DNA from: an uncultured Ellagibacter sp.
Lineage (GTDB): Bacteria > Actinomycetota > Coriobacteriia > Coriobacteriales > Eggerthellaceae
Length of the DNA stretch: 24,086 nt
Reading direction: 5' to 3'
Assembly: GCF_934617235.1 (NCBI RefSeq)
Contig: NZ_CAKTTZ010000038.1
Location: 1-24,086, forward strand
Within the stretch, counting starts at the first letter, position 1, and each line of letters begins with the position of its first letter. The notes below the pieces were generated by a model that was not told the origin of the DNA, did not search any database, and was given only the letters and a program-made list of their open reading frames with translations. The position numbers and the translations under genes are program-made. Positions 14,774 through 23,900 of the stretch are shown piece by piece.

Positions 14774-15466
14774 TTAGCTGGCCTGGGAAAACGCCTCGTC
14801 TGCGGGGAAAGCGTCGTCGAGGATGGCCAAGCATTCCAGCGACACGCCCTCGTCGAAGAGCTCCTCGTAAGCGCGCGTGCATTCCTTGAACTTGCAGAAG
14901 CACTCCTTCGCGTCGCGCTCGCATGAATACACCTTCCAGCACCCGCTGCATAGGTAGTTCTCGCCCTTGTTCTCGATGAACCCCACGACGTCCTCGTACG
15001 GATAGCCCAAAAAGAGGCCGATCTCGTGAGGGAACGCGCACGATCCCGACAGCGTGCTTTGCAGGTCAGTCCCGCAGATGCGCTTGTGCAGAAGCTCGAT
15101 ACACGCGGCAAGCGATTTCGTGTCGTACCCTTCGCATTCGAGGAAGCGCGCGACTTCGGGGCGGGAAAGGTCGCGGCGAAGCATGTTAGGGCGATAGACG
15201 TAGAGCAGCACGCCCGATTTCCTGCGTGCCAAAAGCTCGATTCGGACCCCGCAATCATAGAGTTTGTCGCGCGTCATGCGCAGCGCATATGACAGATTCC
15301 GCTCGTGCGCTTTGGCGGAAATGATGCCCGAATCGCTCTTTCCAAGCCCAGGAACCGACTCGTCGCGGCAGACGAACAAGTTCGCAGGCTTGATGCCCGC
15401 CAGCGTCGGCGTGCAATGGTGAACCAACTTCCGTTCGAAAAGCTTCACGTATTGATGCTTATCCAT
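14774..15466 (-). CDS. DUF3793 family protein
   Basis: Encodes 230 aa. Family motifs: HCTPTLAGIKPANLF (17-31), the central FPHEIGLFLGYPYEDVVGFI (145-164) and the C-terminal GCWKVYS segment. The C-terminal part is Cys-rich (173, 176, 182, 189, 191, 196), which could bind a metal or Fe-S centre; that is inference. No signal peptide or membrane segment. The function of DUF3793 is unknown to me, but it is repeatedly found next to flavodoxin genes, as here, suggesting a role in low-potential electron transfer or flavodoxin maturation. It is divergent from the flavin-reductase-like gene at 15641. Confidence 0.85.
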   Translation of the reverse strand: MDKHQYVKLFERKLVHHCTPTLAGIKPANLFVCRDESVPGLGKSDSGIISAKAHERNLSYALRMTRDKLYDCGVRIELLARRKSGVLLYVYRPNMLRRDLSRPEVARFLECEGYDTKSLAACIELLHKRICGTDLQSTLSGSCAFPHEIGLFLGYPYEDVVGFIENKGENYLCSGCWKVYSCERDAKECFCKFKECTRAYEELFDEGVSLECLAILDDAFPADEAFSQAS

Positions 15467-15640
15467 GGGAGGACTTCTTTCGGGCTCGCAATGTGTTAGC
15501 TACGGGAAACTTATATCCCAGCGAGGTGGCCCCGTCAAGCATTTGACGAGAAAAAGTTCGCCTATGGTTACAATATCAAGAAGACCGAGATTTCTCGAAT
15601 TCGCGTTATCATTAAGAAAACAACGATCAAGGAGACTGTT

Positions 15641-16156
15641 ATGGCTTTCAAAGAAATCGCACCTGAAGAGCTGATGCTCAATCCGTTCACGAAAATTGGC
15701 AAGGAGTGGATGCTCGTCACCGCGGGCACCGATGCCGAGCACTGCAATACCATGACGGCGAGCTGGGGCGCCATGGGCGTTATGTGGGGAAAGAACGTGG
15801 TGAGCGTCTACATTCGCCCGCAGCGCTACACCAAGGAATTCGTTGACGCGGAGGAGCGTTTCACCTGCGCATTTTTTGGCGAGGGGAACAACCGTGAGGC
15901 TCTGAACCTTCTCGGTAAGGTTTCCGGGCGCGACGTTCCCGACAAGATTTCCCAGGCGGGGCTTACTCCCGTCGAGGTCGGCGGATCGGTGGCGTTCGAG
16001 GAGGCCGAGCTCGTGTTCGTGTGCCGCAAGCTGTACGCGCGCGAGTTGCCGCCGGAGGACTTCATCGACACTTCCTGCGATGAGCGCTGGTATCCCAATC
16101 ATGACTATCACACCATGTACATGGCCGAAATCGAGAAGGTCCTCGTAAAGGAATAG
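15641..16156 (+). CDS. Flavin reductase-like FMN-binding protein
   Basis: Encodes 171 aa with the split-barrel flavin-binding pattern of the flavin reductase-like family: NPFTKIGKEWMLVTAG at the N-terminus, NTMTASWGAMGVMWGK (36-51), then VVSVYIRPQRYTKEF and a strand with FTCAFFGE. Members bind FMN and use or transfer reduced flavin in the cytoplasm. A good AAGGAG ribosome site precedes the ATG. It is divergent from the DUF3793-flavodoxin pair; the 174-base shared upstream region is AT-rich and contains TTGACG (15543) and TACAAT (15569), but at 20-base spacing, so no promoter is claimed. The flavin theme (flavodoxin, DUF3793, flavin reductase) suggests one small redox neighbourhood. Confidence 0.85.
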   Translation: MAFKEIAPEELMLNPFTKIGKEWMLVTAGTDAEHCNTMTASWGAMGVMWGKNVVSVYIRPQRYTKEFVDAEERFTCAFFGEGNNREALNLLGKVSGRDVPDKISQAGLTPVEVGGSVAFEEAELVFVCRKLYARELPPEDFIDTSCDERWYPNHDYHTMYMAEIEKVLVKE

Positions 16157-16175
16157 CACCCCGCTCCAGGAAGAG

Positions 16176-16320
16176 GGAAGTCCGTCTGCGCCAGGAGGGA
16201 TGAGCAACGACCTCAAGTTAGAAGAGGTTAGCCATGGGAATCCTGTCTGTACCAGGCAGGATGGGGGAAGTCCGCATCAGGGCCACAGGCGAGGAGGGGA
16301 AAGTTCGCGTCCCGCCTGTG
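16176..16320. repeat. Intergenic repeats and hairpins between convergent genes
   Basis: The 181-base gap between the flavin-reductase-like and Nudix genes holds GGGAAGTCCG twice (16176-16185 and 16265-16274) and a degenerate third copy near 16297. A hairpin near 16240-16258 and the 8-bp dyad CACAGGCG (16284-16291) / CGCCTGTG (16313-16320) may terminate transcription from both sides. No gene or known RNA is recognised. Confidence 0.4.
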
Positions 16321-16337
16321 ATCGCCGCGGGCTTCCT

Positions 16338-16841
16338 CTACAGCGAGAAGAGCGCGGCGGGGTTGCCTGTGGCGGCGCGGGCCTGGTATTCGCGCACGAT
16401 GGCGAGTCGACTGACGGTCGATGCGGCCAGAGGGTGGGGGAGGTCATCGGGCGAGAACCAACCAACCGCCGTACTCTCGTCATCCCCCACAAAAGGCGCG
16501 GTGTCGTCCTCGACAGGCGTGCAGATGAAGAGGATATCCAAGTAGCGGCACTGATCGCCGTTCGCGTATTTCACCAGGTGGTTCGACGACTTCACACTTG
16601 CGATTGCCCGTGGCTGAATGTGTATGCCCGTCTCCTCGAGCACCTCTCGCACGCACGTGCGGCCAGGCTCCTCACCAGGCTCTACGATACCGTACACAAG
16701 CGCCCACTCACCCGTATCGCTGCGTCGCCCGAGCAAGATGCGCCCGCCCGTGTCCTCGACATAGGCCGTGATTCCCGTCAGCCAAAGCGGGTCGTGGCCA
16801 ATCTTTTCGCGCAGCGAAAGAATGAAGTTCGGGGTCGTCAT
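16338..16841 (-). CDS. Nudix hydrolase
   Basis: Encodes 167 aa with the Nudix box spanning residues 51-73: G51, then E57, REVLEETGI with the metal-binding Glu residues, in the expected spacing. The preceding strand ITAYVEDTGGRILLGRR and the tail GWFSPDDLP are also typical. These enzymes cut nucleoside diphosphates linked to another group, in the cytoplasm; the strand pattern resembles ADP-ribose/NADH or oxidised-nucleotide Nudix members, but substrate cannot be assigned. AGGGAG ribosome site before the ATG at 16841. Start is 15 bases after the stop of the HelD-like gene on the same strand, so the two are likely cotranscribed. Confidence 0.9.
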   Translation of the reverse strand: MTTPNFILSLREKIGHDPLWLTGITAYVEDTGGRILLGRRSDTGEWALVYGIVEPGEEPGRTCVREVLEETGIHIQPRAIASVKSSNHLVKYANGDQCRYLDILFICTPVEDDTAPFVGDDESTAVGWFSPDDLPHPLAASTVSRLAIVREYQARAATGNPAALFSL

Positions 16842-16856
16842 TGCAGCTCCCTGCGT

Positions 16857-19067
16857 CTATTTCAAAAGAGGCGTCAGCTCGCCGAGGGCGAACACGTCGA
16901 GCTCGCGCGTGGCGCGCGAAATGGTGGTGTAGAGGCGGTTTTTCGCGATGCGGTCGTCAGCGGGGAAGAGCCCCGCGCTTGCGTTCGGGATGATGACGTG
17001 GTCGAACTCGAGACCTTTGGCGAGCGGCAGCGTGAGCAGCACGCACCCCGAACGGGGGAGCGCACCCGTCGCATCGACGAGCGTCGGCGCGTTGTCCCCC
17101 AAAGCCGCGACAAGCTTTGTTACCTCGTGCTTCCACGGCACGATGACGGCGGTGAGTCCCTCGTCGCTTGCATTCGCTGCCTGCACGGCCTCGCGCAGCG
17201 CGTCTGCCCAGGCATCCTTGTCGTTGAGCACCTCGATGCGCGGCGCGGCGCTTTCGCGTTGCACGGACGACACCTCCATGCGCTCGCGTTCAGGCAGAAG
17301 GCGCGCGAACAAGTCGGTGATGCTTGGGGTAGAGCGATAGCTCGTCATGAGATGGCATTCGCTCACCTTGCCGCGCAGGCGCTCAAATGTATTCTTGACC
17401 TGCGCAAACGTGAGCCCCCCTTCGCGGATTGCCTGATTCTCGTCACCGAGCAGCATGAAGTGTGCGCGCGGGAAGAATCGGGCGAGAACCGCGAGCTGGG
17501 GAATCGTGTAATCTTGCACCTCGTCGATCATGACGTAGCGCGCGTCCGGGTTCGAAAGCCCCGTGCAGGCGATTTTCAGGTAGAGCCACGCCGCGGGCGG
17601 CAGGCTTTCCGCACCGATCAGACGGCGGCCTAGGTTGTCCACATGAAGCCATTCGTCGCGTGCGATCATCCCGTACGCGATGTCGAAGCGACCTTTGATG
17701 AGCTTGAGCGCGGCCTTGCGCACGTCCTTGTCGTCGTCGATGTTCACCGGTTCGCCGAACGCCGCGAGCTGCTCGTCGTGGGTGAGGGAAACCACCTCGT
17801 CATAGGCTTCGTCGCTTGTCGCCATCGAGGCGAGCTTGGAATCGAGTCGCCGCGTAAGCTCTTCGCGCATCAGGTTCGACAGGCGCGCACCAGGTTCGAT
17901 GCGAGGCCACTTCGCGCGCACCTGATGCACCTGGGCTTGCGTGATCAGTTTCGTGCGCCCCACGCGAATGTCGCAGAAATCGCCCGGTGCGTAATCGAAG
18001 TTGCCGCTCTCGAGCGCTTCATCGATACGCCATAGCGTCGCCTCGTCGACGGTGCCCTTCCCAAAGCCTTGGCCTTGTGGCAAAAGGGTGTGCGCGAACT
18101 CCGCGAGCGTAAGCGTTTCCGGGTTGCGCTCGCCCATGTCGGGAAGCACGTTCGCGATGTAATGGCGAAACACGGGGTTCGGAGTGATGAGGAACACGTC
18201 TTCGGGGCGAAGGTTCTCGCGGTGCTGGTAGAAGAGGTACGCGATGCGCTGAAGCAGCACCGATGTCTTGCCCGAACCTGCGATGCCCGCCACAAGAAGC
18301 ACGGGGCAGTCTTCGTGGCGGATGACGGCGTTCTGCTCTTTTTGAATGGTCGCGGTGATCGCTTGCATCTGGGAAGTGCGCTGCTTGGACAGCGATGCGA
18401 GAAGCAGCGAATCCTGGATGGCAACGTTGGTGTCGAAGTAGGCGCGCAGCTCGTCGTGCACAATGTCGAACTGGCGGCGCAGCGTGAGATCGACGGCGAT
18501 CGTGCGGCCGTTCGCGCGGTAGTGTGTGGGCCCCATGTCCTGGTTGTAGTACACCTCGGCAACGGGCGAGCGCCAGTCAACCACGAGGCGACGGCAGCTA
18601 TCGTCGGATACGCCCGCAGCCCCGATGTAGAGCTCCTTCGGCGCGGCCCCGCGCTTGAAGTCGAGGACGATCTTCGCGAAGTACGGCTGTTCCAGGAGAA
18701 GCCCGATGTTGGAGAGCTTCTCGGTCGCGGCGTCTTGCGTTTGGTTGTACGAGTCGATGACGCTGTTCACGGTCGCGAAATCGGCGTAGGTCTCAAACGC
18801 CTCGGTATCGCTGCCGTAGTTCTGCTTGATTTCTTCCACCATCTGCTGTTTTGTGGCGGCAGCCGCGTCCTCGTTCTTGTGCATCTTGACCGCGAGCGCG
18901 CTCGCCATCGACCGCAGCGTTGCATAGGTGTCGCTTAAGTGCTGCTGCTCCTGGGCAAAAACGGGGTCGTTCTCGCTGTTCGCGTCGTTCGCCTCGCCAA
19001 GGTCGACGGGCCCTTCGGCGGCGGTGGTTGATTCGAATGCGTTGTCGCGTGCGCGTTCGTCTGACAT
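16857..19067 (-). CDS. HelD/UvrD-like superfamily 1 helicase
   Basis: Encodes 736 aa from ATG 19067, which follows AAGGAGAG; the longer frame to 19124 lacks a comparable site. The N-terminal ~120 residues are Ala/Glu-rich and predicted helical, as in the coiled-coil arm of HelD. VVDWRSPVAEVYY is a HelD-family signature before the helicase core. Walker A GIAGSGKTS at 261-269, Walker B MIDEVQD at 512-518, LLGDENQAI (538-546), SYRS (575-578), and motif VI-like YTTISRATRELDVF near the end. HelD proteins bind RNA polymerase and eject it from DNA, recycling stalled or inhibited enzyme; some confer rifampicin tolerance. Assignment to HelD rather than a repair UvrD rests on the N-terminal arm and WRSP motif. 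Confidence 0.88.
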   Translation of the reverse strand: MSDERARDNAFESTTAAEGPVDLGEANDANSENDPVFAQEQQHLSDTYATLRSMASALAVKMHKNEDAAAATKQQMVEEIKQNYGSDTEAFETYADFATVNSVIDSYNQTQDAATEKLSNIGLLLEQPYFAKIVLDFKRGAAPKELYIGAAGVSDDSCRRLVVDWRSPVAEVYYNQDMGPTHYRANGRTIAVDLTLRRQFDIVHDELRAYFDTNVAIQDSLLLASLSKQRTSQMQAITATIQKEQNAVIRHEDCPVLLVAGIAGSGKTSVLLQRIAYLFYQHRENLRPEDVFLITPNPVFRHYIANVLPDMGERNPETLTLAEFAHTLLPQGQGFGKGTVDEATLWRIDEALESGNFDYAPGDFCDIRVGRTKLITQAQVHQVRAKWPRIEPGARLSNLMREELTRRLDSKLASMATSDEAYDEVVSLTHDEQLAAFGEPVNIDDDKDVRKAALKLIKGRFDIAYGMIARDEWLHVDNLGRRLIGAESLPPAAWLYLKIACTGLSNPDARYVMIDEVQDYTIPQLAVLARFFPRAHFMLLGDENQAIREGGLTFAQVKNTFERLRGKVSECHLMTSYRSTPSITDLFARLLPERERMEVSSVQRESAAPRIEVLNDKDAWADALREAVQAANASDEGLTAVIVPWKHEVTKLVAALGDNAPTLVDATGALPRSGCVLLTLPLAKGLEFDHVIIPNASAGLFPADDRIAKNRLYTTISRATRELDVFALGELTPLLK

Positions 19068-19191
19068 GTGTGGGCTCTCCTTGGCTGAAATATCGGACGA
19101 ACTATTGTAGACCATTTGGAACACGGCCGAACCCCCGTGGCAAGAGTCTTCGAGGTTTTTGCATCGTTGCGTCTATGGGTGGCGCGCAGGC

Positions 19192-19228
19192 GAAAAGAAG
19201 AGCGCCCCCGACTTTCGTGGGGGCGCTC
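19192..19228 (-). terminator. Intrinsic terminator after the TIGR02452 gene
   Basis: Perfect 10-bp stem GAGCGCCCCC (19200-19209) / GGGGGCGCTC (19219-19228), 9-base loop. On the minus strand it is followed by a T-rich TTCTTTTC. It separates the TIGR02452 gene (stop 19278) from the HelD-like gene downstream. Confidence 0.85.
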
Positions 19229-19277
19229 GTGAAAGGGCGTTTTTAGTATCCCAAGGTCTGTTGGGCCGCCTGGCTTC

Positions 19278-20138
19278 TTAGGCGCGCAGCGTCACTCCCT
19301 CGGGGAGATCGGCGGGATCGAAATCAAAGTCGTCCTCGGCATCCTCGTCGGCGGCTGCTTCCTGCACAACTTCGGGCTCGGGAGCCTTCTTTTCGCCGAA
19401 AGCATCGTCGAAGGCGTTGAAGCTTGCGCGCGGCACGGCGAACGTGATGTGCGCGATGGCTCCGGGATGCGCCTCAATCCAAGCCTTGAACAGGCCGATC
19501 GACATTTCGGCATCGAACCCTTGCGGCCCGCAGCCGAAAGCGCCCACTACAAGCGTCTCGCATTCGTTCGCCGCCGCGATGCGCAGAATCGCCTCGATAC
19601 GGCTGGCAAGCGCATGCTCGCACTCGCGTTCCGAGCGATGGTTCTCCAGCGCGCGGGTGCGGATGGGTTCGGGGATAGCCAGTACATCGGCGCGGCGAAT
19701 GGTACCGTCGCGCACGAATGCCACGTCGGGCAGGTAGAGCGATCGATCGGTGAACAGCATGCCGGACGAATAGCCGCGGTTCTTGCCGTGGTAGAGGTCC
19801 TTGCAGGCGCAAAGCGCGGGATAGAGGTTGCTCTCCGCGCAGAGAATCTGTTCGGGACCAAAACTTCCGTCCTCATAGGCGCCGCCTGGGCGGGTGAACG
19901 AGCACGGGTCGACAACCACGACCTTGCCCTGCGCGCTGAATACCGCCTTCGGTGCGAAATCGGTCGTTACCGATGTCGTGGTCTCGCCTTCCGCTTCGGC
20001 TACGGGAAGTTCGCGCCCTTCGCCGTTCTCGTAGATTTTGGCCGCGTCAACGGTCGCTTTTGTCTCGCTTGCGAACGCCCCGCGCATCAGCGCAAGGTTC
20101 TTCGCTGCGGCTTCGCGCCGCTCGTCACGTGTGGGCAT
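19278..20138 (-). CDS. TIGR02452 (PARG-like macrodomain) protein with altered catalytic motif
   Basis: Encodes 286 aa. The N-terminal RDERREAAAKNL helix, VDPCSFTRPGGAY (77-89), CAESNLYPAL and GAFGCGPQGFDAE (200-212) match TIGR02452/DUF2263, a bacterial poly(ADP-ribose) glycohydrolase-like macrodomain family. The family signature is PGGG followed by QEE; here it reads PGGA and then PEQ at 95-97. The position I recall as the catalytic Glu (second Glu of QEE) is Gln97, so hydrolase activity is doubtful and an ADP-ribose-binding or altered role is possible. Residues ~250-280 are a strongly acidic tail. GGAAGGA ribosome site precedes the ATG. Terminated by a strong hairpin. Family call is firm; the activity inference depends on a by-eye alignment. 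Confidence 0.82.
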   Translation of the reverse strand: MPTRDERREAAAKNLALMRGAFASETKATVDAAKIYENGEGRELPVAEAEGETTTSVTTDFAPKAVFSAQGKVVVVDPCSFTRPGGAYEDGSFGPEQILCAESNLYPALCACKDLYHGKNRGYSSGMLFTDRSLYLPDVAFVRDGTIRRADVLAIPEPIRTRALENHRSERECEHALASRIEAILRIAAANECETLVVGAFGCGPQGFDAEMSIGLFKAWIEAHPGAIAHITFAVPRASFNAFDDAFGEKKAPEPEVVQEAAADEDAEDDFDFDPADLPEGVTLRA

Positions 20139-20499
20139 GCTGCGTCCTTCCCTGAAGATAATGCGAACAAGGCCTATGGTAGCAGTTTCGCTGGTTGGGG
20201 GATGGGGCGGGATGAAGACGCCACAAGGTTTGTCCAGATTGCCGGCATCCCATGTCCCCCTTCCGCCCGATGAGGGCTCTTCGGCAACGCCCAGTCGCTC
20301 AAACAGTCCTCGCTGCGCTTAAGGAACTCGCTTTGTGGGCGCCGCCGAAGGGCACCTAGCTGCGCCTCGCCTTCTCATCTGTTCCCTCGCGCGTTTCGGC
20401 GGTTTTTGGCTGCCCGCGCGAATCGCTCGCCTCCCCATGTAATACAATGCGCTTGCAAATCTAGTAAATGGCGTTGGCGGACGTGTGCGGATCGCATTT
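20139..20499. other. Intergenic stretch without recognisable gene
   Basis: About 360 bases between the divergent TIGR02452 gene and the riboswitch. I see no supported open frame, tRNA, or strong hairpin. It must contain the promoter of the riboswitch transcript; AATACAATGCG near 20450 has a TACAAT -10-like sequence, but no good -35 partner was found. Confidence 0.5.
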
Positions 20500-20628
20500 C
20501 GGATAGATGCGGCTCGCAGAGGGGAATGCAGGTGGGAACCCTGCGCTGTACCAGCAACCGTAAAGCGCTTGTGCTCGCCCGGGCATAGGGACGGGCCCAA
20601 GCCGAAGTCGGATTACCTATCTGCCAAA
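20500..20628 (+). promoter_or_regulatory. Cobalamin (adenosylcobalamin-type) riboswitch
   Basis: Conserved elements occur in order: GGGGAATGCAGGTGGGAACC at 20521-20540, CTGTACCAGCAACCGTAA at 20547-20563, an apical stem region CGCCCGGGCATAGGGACGGGC, and the B12 box GCCGAAGTCGGATTACCT at 20601-20618. GATAG (20502-20506) pairs with CTATC (20617-20621) to close the outer stem. Such RNAs bind coenzyme B12 and reduce expression of the downstream gene when corrinoid is abundant. The only downstream gene in the window is the large secreted DUF4430 protein starting at 20945. Boundaries are approximate. Identification rests on motif recognition by eye. Confidence 0.92.
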
Positions 20629-20944
20629 CAGCCCTGGGAAGGATGGTTCGACTTGTTGTGCCCTCATTCGATATGGCGAAAACGCCATCGCAGTGCCATG
20701 TTCGAGGCAGCAGACATTTCCCTTCTCAAAACGGCGTAGCCCGTCTCGCTGAACAGCTCGACTCGAGAGCTGCGGGCTCTTGTGTCGTTTGGCGAGGATG
20801 CGGCCTGAAAGGGGGTTGCCCTAAAAGGGGACAGTGCGAAACTGCGTCGCGGCGGCGTTGATGGAGGTGCGCTGCGGATCGACGAATCAAACGAAAACAC
20901 AAATCAGGCAGATAAAGGAAAATCAAGCAGATAAGGAGGCTTGG
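20629..20944 (+). promoter_or_regulatory. Leader between B12 riboswitch and surface protein gene
   Basis: A 316-base untranslated stretch. It carries a composite hairpin: outer arms AGCCCG (20738-20743) / CGGGCT (20773-20778) and inner CAGCTC (20754-20759) / GAGCTG (20767-20772). No strong T run follows, so it may be an expression platform acting through terminator or antiterminator folding, or another structured element. The region ends in the tandem 19-base repeat described separately. No supported open frame. Confidence 0.5.
20902..20939 (+). repeat. Tandem 19-bp repeat ending in the ribosome binding site
   Basis: Two adjacent 19-base units (20902-20920 and 20921-20939) differ at about four positions; shared core AATCA-GCAGATAA. 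The second ends in AAGGAGG, the ribosome site 5 bases before the ATG at 20945; the first carries the weaker AAAGGA at the same place. Confidence 0.7.
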
Positions 20945-23900
20945 ATGAATCGTAGGAGCAAGTTCGTTTCCCTGCTCTTATCCGTTGTGCTGGCGTGCGG
21001 CCTTGTGCCGCAGCTCGCGTTCGTGGAAGTGGGGAAGGCGGCAGCCGCACCGAAGACGGTGACGGTGAGCTACCATTTGCAGGATGCGGCGAGCACGTAT
21101 CTCGTCAACGGGCTGGACGTCGAGGTTGCAAGCGACGAGGCTGAGTCGATGGGCTTCACCGACCAGGTGACCGACGGCGTTTCGGCGCTCGACGTCCTGG
21201 TCAAGGCCCACGAAGACGCTTTCGGGATGACGAAGGACGACGCCGCTGACTATTTGGCCGTGAGCGACGCCGGGTATGTGACGAAGCTCTTCGGGCAGGA
21301 GACGTCCGCCAACGGCTTCATGCTCAACGGCGCCTTCCCCAACGACGGCACCGAGAGCAGCTGGGGCGGATACACCGGTACGACGGTGGTCACACAGGCG
21401 GTTGCGACTGGTGACGTGCTCGACTTCTTCATCTACGAGGACAAGAGTGGCTATGGCGACCAGGCTGCTTGGTTCTGCAAGGATGGCGTGGCGGTCGACT
21501 CGATCACCGTTCGCCCTGGCAGCCAGACGAACCTTGTCTTGAAGGGCGTCGCGTACATGTCGGGCTACCAATATAAGGATGCGGAAGCGATGCGCGCCGC
21601 TGGTCAGCCGATTGCAGGCGCGCAACTTGCGAGCGTCGACGGGGAGAGCTCCACCTGGGCGGACGTGGATGGAGCCATCACGTCCGATGTCGGCAGCGTG
21701 GCGTTTGTCGCCCCCAGCGAGGAGGGAACCTACTACTACACGGCGTACTCCGCTGGTGGTACCGCCGTCATCCCGCCCGTGCTCAAGGTCGTCGTCAGCA
21801 ACGACGCGCCGGTGCCTGCTCCCGCAGCGGAGCTGACGGCGCTCAGCGTGGCGAGCTTCGACAGCTTCCCCAACGCGCTCGAGCTGACCCCCGCCTTTGC
21901 CGCGGATGTGACCGAATACAGCGTGCCCACGGTCAAGTGGAGCAGCAACTCCTGGGAGCGCATGTTCCGCGTTAAGGCGTCCGCGCCCGAGGGGGCTGTC
22001 ATCACGGCGAGCCTCAACGGCGGTGCGGCGAAGGCTGTGACGTCGGGCGATTCGACTTGGACGCTCTTCAACGGAAGTGACCTGCTCGTTAAAGGTATCA
22101 ACACGCTCGCGGTGACGGTCGCTGCGTCCGACGCCGCCGGTGCCGAGGCGAAGACCTACATGGTCACCGTGCCTGTCGGCCCGATTCTTTCCTTCTCGGT
22201 TGACCCTGCGGATGCGACCGTCAGCGTCGCCGACCCCGATGGCAATGATGTCCCCGCGTCGGCGCCGCTGCTGTTCCCGGTTGAGCAGGGGAAGACTTAC
22301 ACGTACACGGTGAGCAAGGCTGGCTATGTGACCAAGCGCGCCACCATCGAGGCATCGGCTGACGCGACGACTGTCCCGGTGACGCTCGAGAAGGCGCCCG
22401 CGAGCTCGCTTGTCGATTTCGATTCCGCGTGGCCTTCGTTCCGCGGCTCTGACGACAACATGGCCATCACGGACGCGAAGACCCCGCGCACGGCTGATGA
22501 GGCGAAGCTTCTCTGGGGTGCGAAGCTGACGAGCGGCTGGGACCGAGTTTCGAACACGCTCATCGTTGGCGATTACCTCTATGCGCTTGCCGGCAAGGAG
22601 ATCTGGAAGGTCGATAAGGCAACTGGCGCCATGATCGAGAAGGGCGAACTTGTAAGCGATAACAGCTACTACGACGGTCGTCTCACGTATGGTGACGGAA
22701 TGCTGTTCGCCACGGTGGACAATGGCCGTGTTCAGGCGCTCAACGCCGACACGCTCGAGTCGCTGTGGGTGAGCGAGGAGCTTGGCGGCTCCACGACGAC
22801 GCCGCTCTCCTACAAAGATGGCTACGTCTACACGGGAATTTCCCAGGGGTCGTCGAGCGCCAATGCGGTGACGTATCTCTGCTTGTCGGCGACCGACGAG
22901 GACCCTTCCGCAACTGACGAGGTGAAATATCCCACCTGGATCTATCGCGCGGAGGGCACGGGCTGCTACTGGGCTGGTGCCTACCTGTCGGGCGACGTGA
23001 TTGTCTTCGGGTCCGATGCGGGGGTCCTTACCTCGTGCAATACGAAGACTGGCGAGGTCGTAGGGACCTTCCAAGCTGACGGGCAGATTCGTTCGTCTAT
23101 CGCCTACGCCGATGGGAACCTTTTCTTCTCGACGACCACGGGGAAGGTGTATTCCGTTCCCATGGGGGCAGATGGCGCGCTTGACGGCGGGTCGGTCAAG
23201 TCTGGTCAGGTCGACGGCATGACGAAGAGTACGAGCACGCCTGTTGTTTTCAACGGCCGTCTCTACATTGGCGGCGGGTCGTCCTCCTTCACTTCTGGCG
23301 TCGTCGCGGTCATGGAGACAGCGACGATGAGCACCATCTATTCGGCTAACGTGCAGGGCTATGTGCAGTCCTCGGCGCTGCTGAGCACGGGCTACGCTGC
23401 GAACGGCGGCAAGGTCTACGCGTACTTCACCTACAACAACAATCCCGGTGGCATCCTGGTTCTCGAGGACGCGGCGGGTCAGGCAGAGGCGAAGGTTAGC
23501 AACCTCTACGTGCCCGAAGGACCTCTGGCGCAGTATTGTATCTGCAGCCCGATTTGCGATTCCGATGGCACCCTGTACTACAACAACGACTCGGGCAACC
23601 TCATGGCAATTGGTCGGATGTCTTGCGACATCACCTACCATCTTGATGGCGGCACGAACGCTGCGGCCAATCCTTCCTCCTATATCCCGGGGACGGAGGT
23701 TGCCCTCGCCGCCCCCATCAAGAGCGGTTACACCTTTGCTGGATGGTATCTCGATGAGGAGCTCACTCAGAAGGTCGACGCAATCAGCGCCGCGCAGGTG
23801 GGCGATGTGGAGTTGTGGGCCAAGTGGGAAAAGGATCCTGCGCCCGTGTTCACTGACGTGGACTACGCCTCCTGGTACGCGCCCGGCGTCGACTTCGTCG

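Noticed and set aside
16176..16320. RNase P RNA-like GGAAGTCCG motif
   Set aside because: It resembles the GAGGAAAGTCC element, but the region is only 181 bases and lacks the other conserved RNase P segments.
16200..17633. 477-codon open frame on the plus strand
   Set aside because: Antisense to the Nudix and HelD-like genes and without recognisable domains.
20978..23641. 887-codon open frame on the minus strand
   Set aside because: It is antisense to the surface protein gene; high third-position G+C keeps the opposite frame open. The plus-strand frame has a signal peptide, ribosome site and recognisable domains; the antisense product is Arg/His-rich without motifs.
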